NCBI RefSeq assembly: GCF_014202935.1
Contig: NZ_JACHHX010000002.1
Coordinates: 68,857 to 132,856, forward strand
Direction of reading: 5' to 3'
Length of the DNA stretch: 64,000 nt
From: Rehaibacterium terrae
GTDB taxonomy: Bacteria > Pseudomonadota > Gammaproteobacteria > Xanthomonadales > Xanthomonadaceae
Positions within the stretch are counted from its first letter, which is position 1; each line of letters begins with the position of its first letter. Positions 1 to 9,608 of this stretch are shown here, one piece after another. A model generated the notes under the pieces. That model did no database searches. It worked only from the letters and a program-made list of their open reading frames with translations, and had not been told where the DNA came from. The translations under genes and the position numbers were made by a program.

Positions 1-330
1 AGGAGAAGGCCGCGCTGAGCCGTCAGCGCGATGCGCTGGCGCAGGAACTGGCCGAGCGGCAGGCGCAGCTGGAGGCGGCAGAGGCGGAGAACGGCCGGTT
101 GGCGGAGGCCAAGGGGCAGCTGCAGGCCGAGTGCGCCGCGCTGGTGAGCCGGCTGGAGCAGGCCGAGCAGGCACGGGCGGCGCTGCAGGCGGCCCAGGTG
201 GCCTGGGCGGAGGAGAAGGCCGCGCTGAGCCGTCAGCGCGATGCGCTGGCGCAGGAACTGGCCGAGCGGCAGGCGCAGCTGGAGGCGGCAGAGGCGGAGA
301 ACGGCCGGCTGGCGGAGGCCAAGGGGCAGC
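1..330 (+). repeat. 210-bp tandem repeat within the coiled-coil gene
   Basis: Bases 1-120 recur at 211-330 with only one visible difference (t at 99 against c at 309). The period is exactly 210 bp, or 70 codons, so copy number can change without a frameshift. The array runs off the left edge, and its full copy number is unknown. Confidence 0.9.
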
Positions 331-440
331 TGGAGGCCGACCTGGCCACCCGGCTGCGACTCATGGATGACGAAGTGTTACGGGCTGAAGCGCAGCTCGA
401 TCTGCTCAAGGCACTGGTGGTGAGAGAGTCCGGACCATGA
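3..440 (+). CDS. Coiled-coil protein, C-terminal part (5' end outside window)
   Basis: The reading frame is open from base 3 to the stop at 438-440, so this is the 3' end of a larger gene. The visible ~145 residues are almost entirely Ala, Glu, Gln, Leu and Arg in heptad-like order, which predicts a long alpha-helical coiled coil. The segment contains a near-perfect 70-residue tandem repeat, followed by a short non-repeated tail ending in a Leu-rich helix. Its stop codon overlaps the ATG of the next gene (ATGA), so the two are translationally coupled and belong to the polysaccharide cluster. The catalytic part, if any, lies upstream and cannot be seen. Coiled-coil tails occur on O-antigen chain-length or modifying enzymes such as WbdD, but that link is only a guess. 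Confidence 0.75.
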   Translation, partial: EKAALSRQRDALAQELAERQAQLEAAEAENGRLAEAKGQLQAECAALVSRLEQAEQARAALQAAQVAWAEEKAALSRQRDALAQELAERQAQLEAAEAENGRLAEAKGQLEADLATRLRLMDDEVLRAEAQLDLLKALVVRESGP

Positions 441-2233
441 GCAAGCCCTCAGGCCGACCTGCACGACCGCGACGTACGGGGGCGCGCGCCGCGCGTGACA
501 CGTCGCGGCCGACGCAGGAAGTCACACCCCACGACGTGCATCTGCTGGAGAGGGCCAGACTGCAGTGGCAGTTCGGCGACTGGCAGAGCCTGGCTGCGCT
601 TGGGCAGGACGCCCTGCAACATCATCCGATGCGAGCCGAACTGGCCCTGTTTGCTGCTGCCGGTCGCTTGCAGACCGGCCAGCTCGACGAGGGGCGGGCC
701 TATCTGCGTTTGGCTCGCGACTGGGGGGCGAGCCTGGAGCAGATCGGCCGGATCCTGATCTCGGGTGTGTACAGCAGCCTGGGTCGTTTTGCCCTGCTGG
801 CTGGCCTGCGGCTCGATGCCATGGACCGGTTCGAAGCGGCCATTGGCGCGGGAAGCCCTGGGGCGGACCTGCGTCTGTTGGCCCAGGCTCGCTATGCACA
901 GCAGATCCAGCAGCTTCGGCAGTTGAGCCAGCAGATGCCTCGCCCATTGCAGGCCGAGACGCCCGAGCGACCACTCTCGATCGCGACCTCGGTGTCCACC
1001 TATATCCTCCGGCTTGCCCTCGAGCTCGAGGATCACGCTGTCATCGATCTTGGATTCAACACCGTCAGGAAAGAATGGCTGACCGTGTCGGGAGACGTGG
1101 TCGAGTACAGGACCGACGAGAGTGCGCCGCTTTACCTGGTCAGCAACCAAAACGGTAATTTCGACAAGCCCGCCGGTGATGTGCAGATCTCGCTGAGAGC
1201 AGGCGCGGCCTATGTGATATCGGGGGAGCTGGCACATAGCGGCGACAGCAGCCCGGTGGTCTGGATCTTTCAGTACGATGCTGCTGGAAAAAGGATCGAT
1301 TCGGCATCCATCAAGACTGAGCACGGGCGGTTCAAGCATCGGTTTGCGACCCGATCGGAAATGCGGCGCTTCGATATCGGTATCCGGTTCTCCGGCGCCG
1401 GGACTGTGACCTTGAGCAAGACGCGTCTGCAGTTGTGCGAGTCGACCGCACAGGATCTGGCCGCCGACTTCGAGGCGAGGCTGGACGAGCTCGCCCGCAA
1501 GCAAAAAAAGGAAGTCGAAAACTCGATGAAGCAGATCGAGAACTTCCTGCGCTTGCAGAATTATCTGGGTCAGGATGTGCTGCTGCCCGAGATGCATGGC
1601 TGGCCGATCAGCCCCGACCTGGGCGTGCTGCTGGTCAAGCTGGTCGAGCAGAACGGATATGACGCCGTGATCGAGTTCGGATCCGGCACCTCCACGCTGA
1701 TCTTGGCCAGAGCTGTGCAGCGCATGGCACAGCATACGGGGCAGAGCCCGGTGCCCCTGTTGAGCTTCGAACATCTGAAGGAATATGCCGGTAAAACCCG
1801 GACGATCCTCGCGCAGGGCCGGTTGGCGAAGCTGGCGGATGTCGTCTTGACCCCCTTGGTCGATTGGTTGGACGACCAGCAGGTTCGGTACCGCTTCTAT
1901 GCCTGCGAGGAGGCCTTGGCGCGACTACGGCAGCGATTGCCTCCAGGCAAGGTGGGCAAGGTGCTGGTCTTCGTCGACGGCCCGCCGGCGTCGACGGGCA
2001 AGCACGCACGTTATCCAGCTCTGCCCAAAGTGCTGCAGGCATTCCCTCCTGAGCAATTCGTGGTGCATGCGGTGCTGGACGACTACCTGCGTGAAGATGA
2101 GCAGCAAATCGTCGCCAGTTGGGTGCAGCACTTGCAGCAGCGCGGCATCCCCCACACGGTGACCAAATACCCGAACTTGGAGAAAATGGCCTGCCTGATC
2201 GAGGTGGGTGGCAAAAGGACTGATGAGGAATGA
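437..2233 (+). CDS. Methyltransferase-like protein with TPR-like N-terminus
   Basis: A 598-residue protein in three parts. Residues ~30-180 are helical and TPR-like. Residues ~210-330 look like a beta-rich sandwich. The C-terminal part (from about residue 400) carries a glycine-rich FGSGTSTL motif near residue 412 and a later FVDGPP motif, as in class I SAM-dependent methyltransferases of the Methyltransf_24 type. The ATG overlaps the previous stop and the stop overlaps the wecB start, so the gene sits inside an operon. The likely role is modification of a surface polysaccharide or its precursor, inferred from neighbours. The acceptor cannot be deduced. The start lies in a basic, Arg-rich stretch that looks disordered. 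Confidence 0.6.
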   Translation: MSKPSGRPARPRRTGARAARDTSRPTQEVTPHDVHLLERARLQWQFGDWQSLAALGQDALQHHPMRAELALFAAAGRLQTGQLDEGRAYLRLARDWGASLEQIGRILISGVYSSLGRFALLAGLRLDAMDRFEAAIGAGSPGADLRLLAQARYAQQIQQLRQLSQQMPRPLQAETPERPLSIATSVSTYILRLALELEDHAVIDLGFNTVRKEWLTVSGDVVEYRTDESAPLYLVSNQNGNFDKPAGDVQISLRAGAAYVISGELAHSGDSSPVVWIFQYDAAGKRIDSASIKTEHGRFKHRFATRSEMRRFDIGIRFSGAGTVTLSKTRLQLCESTAQDLAADFEARLDELARKQKKEVENSMKQIENFLRLQNYLGQDVLLPEMHGWPISPDLGVLLVKLVEQNGYDAVIEFGSGTSTLILARAVQRMAQHTGQSPVPLLSFEHLKEYAGKTRTILAQGRLAKLADVVLTPLVDWLDDQQVRYRFYACEEALARLRQRLPPGKVGKVLVFVDGPPASTGKHARYPALPKVLQAFPPEQFVVHAVLDDYLREDEQQIVASWVQHLQQRGIPHTVTKYPNLEKMACLIEVGGKRTDEE

Positions 2234-3348
2234 GGATACTGACCATCTTTGGCACCCGCCCGGAAGCGATCAAGATGGCCCCGGTCGTGAGGGCGCTGGC
2301 GTCCGACGTGGCTTTCGAAACCAAAATCTGCGTCACTGCGCAGCACAGGCAAATGCTCGACCAGGTGCTGGAGCTTTTCGCCATCCGCCCGGATTTCGAC
2401 CTCAATCTGATGCAGCCAGGGCAGGACCTGTACGACATAACCGGCAACGTATTGCTCGGGATGCGTGAGGTGCTCAGCCAGTGGCGGCCCGACATCGTGC
2501 TAGTGCATGGCGACACCACCACCACCCTGGCAGCAAGCCTTTCGGCCTACTACGCCAAGGTCAGGGTGGGGCATGTGGAAGCCGGCTTGCGCACCCACGA
2601 CAAATATTCTCCCTGGCCGGAGGAGATGAACCGCCGGATCGCTGGCGCCGTGGCGGACATCCACTTCGCCCCGACCGCCCAGGCGCGCGACAACCTTCTG
2701 CACGAAGCCATCGCGCCAGAGGCCATCCATATCACCGGCAACACCGTCATCGATGCGCTGCTCGAGGTGGTAGAGCGGCTGCGCAGTGATGAATCACTCC
2801 GCGCCAGCCACGATGCGCGTTTCGACTTCCTCGATCCGTCTCGACGCCTGATCCTCGTCACCGGCCATCGCCGGGAGAACTTCGGCGCCGGGTTCGAAAA
2901 CATCTGCCTGGCGCTGCGCGATCTGGCTGCGCGCGGTGATGTGCAGATCGTCTATCCGGTGCACCTCAACCCCAACGTGCAGGAGCCAGTGCGCCGCATC
3001 CTTTCCAGCGTACCCAACGTGTACCTGATCGAGCCACTCGACTACCTGCCGTTCGTGTACCTGATGGATCGCAGCACGCTGATTCTCACCGACTCTGGCG
3101 GTGTACAGGAGGAGGCGCCCTCGCTAGGCAAGCCGGTACTGGTGATGCGCAACACCACCGAACGCCCGGAGGCGGTCGAGGCCGGCACCGTTCGACTGGT
3201 CGGCACCGATCGCCATGGCATCGTCCGTGAGGCCAGCCGCCTGCTGGACGACCCGGCAGCTCATGCGGCCATGGCACAGGCCCACAATCCCTATGGCGAC
3301 GGCATGGCTGCCCGACGCATCCGTGACCTGCTCAAAGCAGGCTCCTGA
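2230..3348 (+). CDS. wecB: UDP-N-acetylglucosamine 2-epimerase (non-hydrolysing)
   Basis: Interconverts UDP-GlcNAc and UDP-ManNAc in the cytoplasm, the first step towards UDP-ManNAcA. The 372 residues match the family's usual length. The N-terminus [16 protein letters not shown] is the family hallmark. A VHGDTTTT motif, a HVEAGLRT motif, GHRRENFG and the C-terminal [11 protein letters not shown] nucleotide-binding motif are all present. The start overlaps the preceding stop (ATGA). wecC follows 45 bp downstream, giving the classical wecB-wecC pair for ManNAcA-containing O-antigen, capsule or enterobacterial common antigen. Confidence 0.95.
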   Translation: MRILTIFGTRPEAIKMAPVVRALASDVAFETKICVTAQHRQMLDQVLELFAIRPDFDLNLMQPGQDLYDITGNVLLGMREVLSQWRPDIVLVHGDTTTTLAASLSAYYAKVRVGHVEAGLRTHDKYSPWPEEMNRRIAGAVADIHFAPTAQARDNLLHEAIAPEAIHITGNTVIDALLEVVERLRSDESLRASHDARFDFLDPSRRLILVTGHRRENFGAGFENICLALRDLAARGDVQIVYPVHLNPNVQEPVRRILSSVPNVYLIEPLDYLPFVYLMDRSTLILTDSGGVQEEAPSLGKPVLVMRNTTERPEAVEAGTVRLVGTDRHGIVREASRLLDDPAAHAAMAQAHNPYGDGMAARRIRDLLKAGS

Positions 3349-3393
3349 CCGGAGCGATCCACAGGATCTGTACTTGGAGAAAGGAAGTTCCGC

Positions 3394-4656
3394 ATGTTCA
3401 ACACTCTCTCTATGATCGGCCTGGGCTATATCGGCCTGCCCACCGCCACCCTGTTCGCCTCACGCAAGAAGAAGGTCATCGGTGTCGACATCAATCCGCA
3501 CGCGGTCGAGACGATCAACCAAGGGAAAATCCACATCGTCGAGCCCGAGCTGGACATGTTGGTGCATTCCGTCGTCACCGAAGGTTATCTGCGCGCCACC
3601 ACCCGGCCGGAACCCGCCGATGCCTTCCTCATCGCCGTGCCCACCCCGTTCACCGACGGCCACAAGCCGGACCTGAGCTGCATCGAAGCCGCAGCTCGGG
3701 CCATCGCTCCGGTGCTGGCCAGGGGCAATCTGGTCATCCTCGAATCCACCTCGCCGGTTGGCACCACAGAAAAGCTTGCCCACTGGCTGTCCCAGGCCAG
3801 GCCGGATCTCACCTTCCCGCAACAGGTCGGGGAGGAGGCCGACATTCAGATCGCCTACTGTCCGGAGCGGGTACTGCCGGGCAAAGTGGTGCATGAACTG
3901 GTCGCCAACGACCGCGTGATCGGCGGCATGACGCGCAAGGCCAGCGACATGGCCGTGGCGCTGTACAAGGTGTTCGTCCAAGGCGAGTGCATCGTCACCA
4001 ACGCCCGCACCGCCGAGATGTGCAAGCTCACGGAAAACAGCTTCCGCGACGTGAACATCGCCTTCGCCAACGAGCTGTCGATGATCTGCGACAAGCTCGG
4101 CATCAACGTCTGGGAGCTCATTCGCCTGGCCAACCGCCACCCGCGCGTGAACATCCTCCAACCTGGCTGCGGCGTGGGCGGACACTGCATCGCGGTGGAC
4201 CCGTGGTTCATCGTCGACAGCACGCCCGAACAAGCGCGCCTGATCCGAACGGCGCGCGAAGTCAATGACCACAAACCCGAATGGGTGGTCGACAAGATCA
4301 AGGCGGCGATTACCGATGTGCTAGCCGCCAACCCGGGGCGCACCATCAGCGACGTGCGAGTCGCATGTTTAGGCTTGGCGTTCAAGCCGGATATTGACGA
4401 TCTGCGGGAAAGTCCTGCATTGGAGATTGCCAAAACGGTCGCTCGGCTCGGCTGTCAAGTGGCAGCCGTCGAACCTCACATCGAGGCGCTACCCCCGGAT
4501 CTCCTGATGGGCAATGTGCGTAAAGCAGAACTGGGTTCAGCCCTATTGAGGACGGATGTCATCTGTGTGCTGGTGAAGCACCGGGTCTTCGTCGAGTCGA
4601 AGGCCGAAATTTCTGCACACCTCCGGTTGGTCGACGCCGTGGGGCTGCTGGGTTGA
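3394..4656 (+). CDS. wecC: UDP-N-acetyl-D-mannosamine dehydrogenase
   Basis: Oxidises UDP-ManNAc to UDP-ManNAcA with two NAD+. It is 420 residues, the usual length. The N-terminal Rossmann motif is GLGYIGLPTA, and the catalytic motif is GCGVGGHCIAVDPWF with the nucleophilic Cys at residue 265. The C-terminal UDP-binding domain starts near LGLAFKPDIDDLRESPA. A strong GGAGAAAGGA ribosome site precedes the ATG. It directly follows wecB, and together they supply an acidic amino sugar to the glycosyltransferases downstream. Confidence 0.95.
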   Translation: MFNTLSMIGLGYIGLPTATLFASRKKKVIGVDINPHAVETINQGKIHIVEPELDMLVHSVVTEGYLRATTRPEPADAFLIAVPTPFTDGHKPDLSCIEAAARAIAPVLARGNLVILESTSPVGTTEKLAHWLSQARPDLTFPQQVGEEADIQIAYCPERVLPGKVVHELVANDRVIGGMTRKASDMAVALYKVFVQGECIVTNARTAEMCKLTENSFRDVNIAFANELSMICDKLGINVWELIRLANRHPRVNILQPGCGVGGHCIAVDPWFIVDSTPEQARLIRTAREVNDHKPEWVVDKIKAAITDVLAANPGRTISDVRVACLGLAFKPDIDDLRESPALEIAKTVARLGCQVAAVEPHIEALPPDLLMGNVRKAELGSALLRTDVICVLVKHRVFVESKAEISAHLRLVDAVGLLG

Positions 4657-4673
4657 TATGGTGCTAGGTTGAA

Positions 4674-7600
4674 ATGGATATGTCCGTCAAAGAAAAACAG
4701 GGCACCTCTTTGGCTAGAGCCGCCTCTGAGGCATTCCGCAAGGGTGATTACGCCGCAGCCCTGAAAATCTATCGCCAGCTTTCAACGCTGCTTGGCGAAA
4801 GAAATTTTCAAGCCAACGTGTTCCTGTGCGAGAAGCGCTTGTACGAACTGTCAGGGTTGAATCGGTCTGCCAATGCCTCCAAACTGCTCCTAACCCTGAC
4901 TGAGCGCCGACCCCTCGCAGAGGCGACGCACCCACTCAAGAGCTTGAAAGTGGCCGCCATCATGGACGAGTTCACCCACAGCTCTTACAAATACGAATGT
5001 GATTTGCTCCAGTTGTCTCCTCAGCATTGGCGTAAAGAGCTTGAGGAATTTCAGCCTCAACTACTTTTCATTGAGTCGGCTTGGCGTGGCAAGGATGAGC
5101 TTTGGGGAAGCAAAGTTGGTCATACGAGTCCGGAGCTGCGCGGCATCGTCCAGTGGTGTAAGCAACACGCTATTCCGACCGTCTTTTGGAACAAGGAAGA
5201 CCCGGTCCACTTCGAAACCTTCCTGAATACAGCAAAACTGTTCGATCATGTCTTCACAACGGACATCGACTGCATCCATCGCTACAAGGCGGCCTTGGGG
5301 CACGAACGCGTGTACCTGCTCCCGTTTGCAGCCCAGCCCGCTGTGAACAATCCGATCGAGCTGTATGAACGCAAAGACGCAATTTGCTTCGCTGGCGCCT
5401 ATTACGTCAAATATCCTGAGCGAACGAAAGACTTGGTCGAGTTCGTTAGACACCTGCCGCAGTTCAAGCCTTTTGAGATTTTTGACCGGAATTATGGCAG
5501 GAGTGATCCGAGTTATGCTTTTCCGGATGATTATAAGCCTTACATCGTTGGCAAACTACCATTTGATCAGATTGACCGGGCATACAAAGGGTATTTTTGC
5601 TCGATAAACCTGAATTCGGTCAAGCAGTCTCAGACGATGTTTGCCCGCAGAGTTTTCGAGCTCTTGGCGTCGAACACCATCACGGTGAGCAATTATTCGC
5701 GCGGGATACGCCTGCTGTTCGAAGATCTGGTGATCACGACGGACAGCGGCGCTGAAGCGGTTAGACGTTTGAAGGAATTGACCGCCGACGAAACGAAGAG
5801 CCGGAAGTTGCGCCTGGCCGCCCTGCGAAAAGTCATGGCCGAGCATACGTATCAAGACAGGTTGGCGTACGTCGCGTCGAAGGCGCTGAACAAACCTGGC
5901 TTGGACTGCCTGCTGCCCCAGGTGGCAGTGGTGTGCTACGCCAATGATCAAGAGAAGGTGCAACGCCTCCTGCGCCTGTACCACAACCAGGAATACAGCC
6001 GCAAGCGCTTGTTGATGGTAGTTCCCGGCGGCTTCCAGCCCCAACTGCCACTCAACATGGCCGGCGTGGAAGTCTTGAACGCGTCGGCCGTGGCGTCAAA
6101 GACGTGGTCAGAGGTGCTGTTGCCGGGTGAGTGGCTGGCACCGATGGTGCCCGAAGACCATTATGGCGCCCATTACCTGACCGACCTTGTGCTGGCTACA
6201 CGCTATGCCCCCGGCCCCATCATTGGGAAGGCGAGCCATTACGTCCGATCAGAAGCGACGGGGTTATGGCTCAAGGACCGTGCCCAAGCGTACAAGAAAG
6301 TACCGGGGTTACTGGCGCGAGCAGCCATGGTACGGGGTGAACACGTGGCGACGGCTCCGGTGCGAGAGTGGATCACCACGCTTCATACCGCAAGGTTGGA
6401 GCACCCTGATGCGCTCTCGATTGACGAGTTCAACTACTGTCGCAACGCGGGGATGGAAGGACTCAAGGAAGAGGAACGTGCTGAGACGGATAACTTGCCC
6501 GGGCTCTCGACGGGGATCCGTCTTGATGCCCTGATACAGCGGGCTGAGGCCATCCAGCCACTCGCTGCACAGGACGAGGGCCCAGCGCTCAGCCCGGGTG
6601 AACTGTCCGATCTTTTCGCAGGCCAACCCAGCCATAAGCCCGTACAGATTTCACAGGATGACCGCGGACTGCGTGTGCAATCGGAACTTCCGGATGATAC
6701 GCACGAGTACGTCTATGCCCGCCGTGATCTGGACTTGCAGGCGCTGGGTATCACGGAAGGCGGCCGGTTACGCTTCTATCTCGATGCCACCCCGGGGCTG
6801 AATTTGCAAGTGGTCTGGCTCTTCTTGGACGGTCGAGGAAAGAAGCTGGGACACGTCGTGAAAGTCGGCAACCGTAATCACGAGGTGGATATCCCTGCGG
6901 AAACGGCCAAACTCCGTCTGGGGCTACGGGTCTATGGCCCAGGGGGCGCCCAAGTGAAGAGCCTCCTCCTTGCCCACCGCGCACTGGAACCTGCCGAACT
7001 AATCACCACGGGCGACTACCTCGTCCTAACCAATCACTACCCCTCGGCCAATGACCTCTATCGCAACGGTTTTGTGCACCGAAGGGTCGTGGCTTACCGA
7101 GAAAGGGGCGTGAAGGCGGATGTATTCCGCTTGCGGCCTGGAGAACAGCTGTCTTACCACGAGTTCGAGAACGTAGATTGTCTCACGGGGTCCGCGGAGG
7201 CTCTCGATCGTCTACTGGCCACCGGGCGCTACCGAGCGGTGCTCGTGCACTTCCTCGACCCGGGCATGTGGCAGGTCCTGGAGCGCCACGTGCGACGGCA
7301 GCGAATCATCGTGTGGGTGCACGGCGCGGAAATCCAGCCCTTTCACCGCCGCGAGTACAACTACCGCACAGACAAGGAGCGGGCCGCCGCGCAGGCCAAG
7401 AGCGATGCCCGCATGGCCTTCTGGCGCGGCTTGCTCAAGACCATGCCGCCCAACCTGCATCTCGTCTTCGTTTCCCGCTATTTCGCGGAAGAAGTCATGG
7501 AGGATCTGGGGTTCCGGTTGCCGGAGAGTCACTTTAGCATCATCCACAACCCGATTGACACCCGTCTTTTCACGTACGAACCGAAGCCGCCGGAGCAACG

Positions 7601-8165
7601 AAAGAAGGTTCTGTCTATTCGGCCCTATGCTTCCGCCACATACGCTAATGACTTGAGCGTCAAGGCCATCACGGAGTTAAAGGACAGGTCGTGGTTCAGC
7701 GACGTCGAGTTTCGCCTCATCGGTGACGGAGTACTTTTTGAAGAAACTCTGGCGCCGTTGCGAGGCCTGTCGAATGTGCACCTTGAGAGGCGGTTTCTGA
7801 CTCAACAGGAAATCGCGTCGCTACATAGGACGTATGGGATCTTCCTCTGCCCCACGAGGATGGATACACAAGGCGTCTCTCGAGATGAAGCCATGGCCTC
7901 AGGTCTCGTGCCGGTCACGAATGCCGTTGCCGCTATTCCCGAGTTTGTCGACGAGGGCTGTGGTGTCCTGGCACCAGCAGAAGACCATCTGGCGATGGCG
8001 CAAGGTATCGAAAATCTAGTCCTCGATCCGGACAGGTTCCAGCAGATGTCGGCGGCAGCGGCGGCGCGTGTTCGTAGACAGTCAGACGCATCTGTGGTGA
8101 TCGATGCTGAGCTAAAGATTTTGGGCGCAGAAGATGCTTCTCATAACTGCTGCATGGGGATGTGA
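4674..8165 (+). CDS. Large multidomain glycosyltransferase (CgeB-like plus GT4)
   Basis: 1163 residues. The N-terminal ~80 residues are TPR-like. Residues ~95-410 resemble the CgeB/DUF3880-type glycosyltransferase (CFAGAYYVKYPERTKDL at ~237). A GT2-like remnant follows from ~415 (VAVVCYANDQEKVQRLL). A beta-sandwich lies at ~655-765, and residues ~780-1150 form a GT-B GT4 transferase with RDEAMASGLVPV near 1065 and an ExxxxE-type end. Such fusions build complex cell-surface glycans, and substrates cannot be read from the sequence. The DNA is less GC-rich in places (for example 5360-5700) than the core genes, which fits horizontal acquisition. ATG 4674 was chosen, and ATG 4680 is equally possible. 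The next gene starts directly after the stop. Confidence 0.75.
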   Translation: MDMSVKEKQGTSLARAASEAFRKGDYAAALKIYRQLSTLLGERNFQANVFLCEKRLYELSGLNRSANASKLLLTLTERRPLAEATHPLKSLKVAAIMDEFTHSSYKYECDLLQLSPQHWRKELEEFQPQLLFIESAWRGKDELWGSKVGHTSPELRGIVQWCKQHAIPTVFWNKEDPVHFETFLNTAKLFDHVFTTDIDCIHRYKAALGHERVYLLPFAAQPAVNNPIELYERKDAICFAGAYYVKYPERTKDLVEFVRHLPQFKPFEIFDRNYGRSDPSYAFPDDYKPYIVGKLPFDQIDRAYKGYFCSINLNSVKQSQTMFARRVFELLASNTITVSNYSRGIRLLFEDLVITTDSGAEAVRRLKELTADETKSRKLRLAALRKVMAEHTYQDRLAYVASKALNKPGLDCLLPQVAVVCYANDQEKVQRLLRLYHNQEYSRKRLLMVVPGGFQPQLPLNMAGVEVLNASAVASKTWSEVLLPGEWLAPMVPEDHYGAHYLTDLVLATRYAPGPIIGKASHYVRSEATGLWLKDRAQAYKKVPGLLARAAMVRGEHVATAPVREWITTLHTARLEHPDALSIDEFNYCRNAGMEGLKEEERAETDNLPGLSTGIRLDALIQRAEAIQPLAAQDEGPALSPGELSDLFAGQPSHKPVQISQDDRGLRVQSELPDDTHEYVYARRDLDLQALGITEGGRLRFYLDATPGLNLQVVWLFLDGRGKKLGHVVKVGNRNHEVDIPAETAKLRLGLRVYGPGGAQVKSLLLAHRALEPAELITTGDYLVLTNHYPSANDLYRNGFVHRRVVAYRERGVKADVFRLRPGEQLSYHEFENVDCLTGSAEALDRLLATGRYRAVLVHFLDPGMWQVLERHVRRQRIIVWVHGAEIQPFHRREYNYRTDKERAAAQAKSDARMAFWRGLLKTMPPNLHLVFVSRYFAEEVMEDLGFRLPESHFSIIHNPIDTRLFTYEPKPPEQRKKVLSIRPYASATYANDLSVKAITELKDRSWFSDVEFRLIGDGVLFEETLAPLRGLSNVHLERRFLTQQEIASLHRTYGIFLCPTRMDTQGVSRDEAMASGLVPVTNAVAAIPEFVDEGCGVLAPAEDHLAMAQGIENLVLDPDRFQQMSAAAAARVRRQSDASVVIDAELKILGAEDASHNCCMGM

Positions 8166-9210
8166 ATGGAAACGCCGGTTCAGGTTCTGAAAATCCGCGC
8201 TGAGTTGTCTGGAAGCACTTTGCGCTGCGAGATAGTAATTTCAGGCGAAGAAGACCCAGAGCTGGAGTATGCATTCTACATAAACAGGAATGATCGCCGC
8301 ATACATACACGGTGGTATCAGAAGAGCCGGTTGTTTGATTATGACACCGGCTTCGTATCTGGGTATTATCAGGTCATCGGGTTTGTGAGAGGCCGTGGCG
8401 GTGCTGTGCAAAGCGCCAAATCTGCTCCGATTTTTGCGCATCCGATAGAGATTGATGAAGGAGCCATCAGTGTGTTTGGCGATGAGGGTTCCGTATATTT
8501 GCTGCGGGGTGAGCGATGGAAGTTCCCAGCAATTTTTTTTCCGGGTGAAGCTAATTCACTCTTCGTGCTGATGCCGTCCGCTGTCGATCGAGCCAAGGTT
8601 TCTTTGCCTGTCTTTAGCCGTTGGACATGGGCTGCTCAAGGCATCTTCCCGGGAAAAGTGCTATGCGTTGCTGACCCCACGTTGGAGCTAAATCGGGATC
8701 TCCAATTGGGCTGGTGCCTTGGGAGTCTAGAGAACTGCGCGACTGAAGAACTTGTTAAACTGGTTATTATGTTTGCTCGCGCTCAAAGCATCCCGCGCGA
8801 TAGAATAGTTTTCTACGGCTCGTCTGCGGGAGGTTTTGCGGCCCTTGCCCTTGCGGCTCGGCTAGATGGTTCTGTTGCGGTTGCCATCAATGCTCAGACG
8901 GATGCACTAGCGTATCATGTATCAAAGCAGGTTGCACTTGTGCGGCAATGGTGTTTTTCTGGGTGGGATGAGGAGCGTATTCGTGACACATTTGCTGATC
9001 GAGTGAATATGATCTCTAGGTGGGATAATGTCGGTAGATCCAGAGTTGTGCTTGTCCAGAATGAATTAGATGAACACCATTACTCGATTCATTTTAAACC
9101 ATTTTGGGAATCGCTTGGGGGAGGGAGGGCAGCAATGGGCATCTGTCGAGCCGGGAAGCACGTGGCGTGGGTCTATCGGGATGAAAGAGGACACGTTCCC
9201 GAAACCTCCT
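8166..9210 (+). pseudogene. Serine alpha/beta-hydrolase-like gene, 3' end cut by an IS element
   Basis: About 345 host-encoded residues. The N-terminal ~120 residues look like a beta-rich accessory domain. The rest has an alpha/beta-hydrolase layout: G-S-S-A-G with candidate nucleophile Ser220, then Asp302 in NELDEHH and His343 in RGHVPE. The complete triad therefore survives, and only the extreme C-terminus is lost. There is no stop at the junction: the frame stays open through the IS left end into the transposase OrfA and stops at 9608, so a 480-residue chimera is possible. Hydrolases of this kind occur in glycan clusters, perhaps as acyl-transfer or esterase enzymes; function is not established. 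The low GC content suggests recent transfer. Confidence 0.7.
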
Positions 9211-9272
9211 CCGCCCCTCGATTTCCTTGGACACGCTCTTGCGGGATCCTAACCCCAAGAGGAGAGTCCGAG

Positions 9273-9608
9273 ATGAAGCACAAGAAGGTCGAGTTGGTGA
9301 AGGAGCGCGGCCGCTGGTCGGCGAAGTCCAAGCGTGATGCGGTGCTGAGGCTGCTGCGCGGCGAGGACTTGGACACGGTGTCGCGGGAGTCGAAGGTCAC
9401 GGCGGCGAAGCTGACCGAGTGGCGCGAGGCGTTTCTCGCATCGGGCATGGCGGGCCTGAAGGCACGCGAGACCGACGCGCGGGACGAGGAAATCGAACGG
9501 CTCAAGGCGGTGCTGGGCGAGATGACGATGCGCTGCGAGCTGCAGCGCGACGCGATCCGGAGGTTGAAAGCCGGCCTCCCTTTGGACGAGACGAGGTTGC
9601 CGAAATGA
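9273..9608 (+). CDS. IS3-family transposase OrfA
   Basis: A 111-residue helix-turn-helix protein (ATG at 9273 after an AGGAGAG ribosome site). The N-terminal two-thirds contain the DNA-binding helix-turn-helix (RDAVLRLLRGEDLDTVSRES). The C-terminal third is a helical segment rich in Glu, Leu and Arg that could dimerise. The stop overlaps the orfB start as ATGA, with orfB in the -1 frame. Either programmed -1 frameshifting or translational coupling could give the OrfAB transposase; no obvious slippery A-run was seen. Confidence 0.85.
   Translation: MKHKKVELVKERGRWSAKSKRDAVLRLLRGEDLDTVSRESKVTAAKLTEWREAFLASGMAGLKARETDARDEEIERLKAVLGEMTMRCELQRDAIRRLKAGLPLDETRLPK

Noticed and set aside
1-330. Possible CRISPR or satellite array
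   Set aside because: The repeat is a single in-frame coding unit of 210 bp without spacers.
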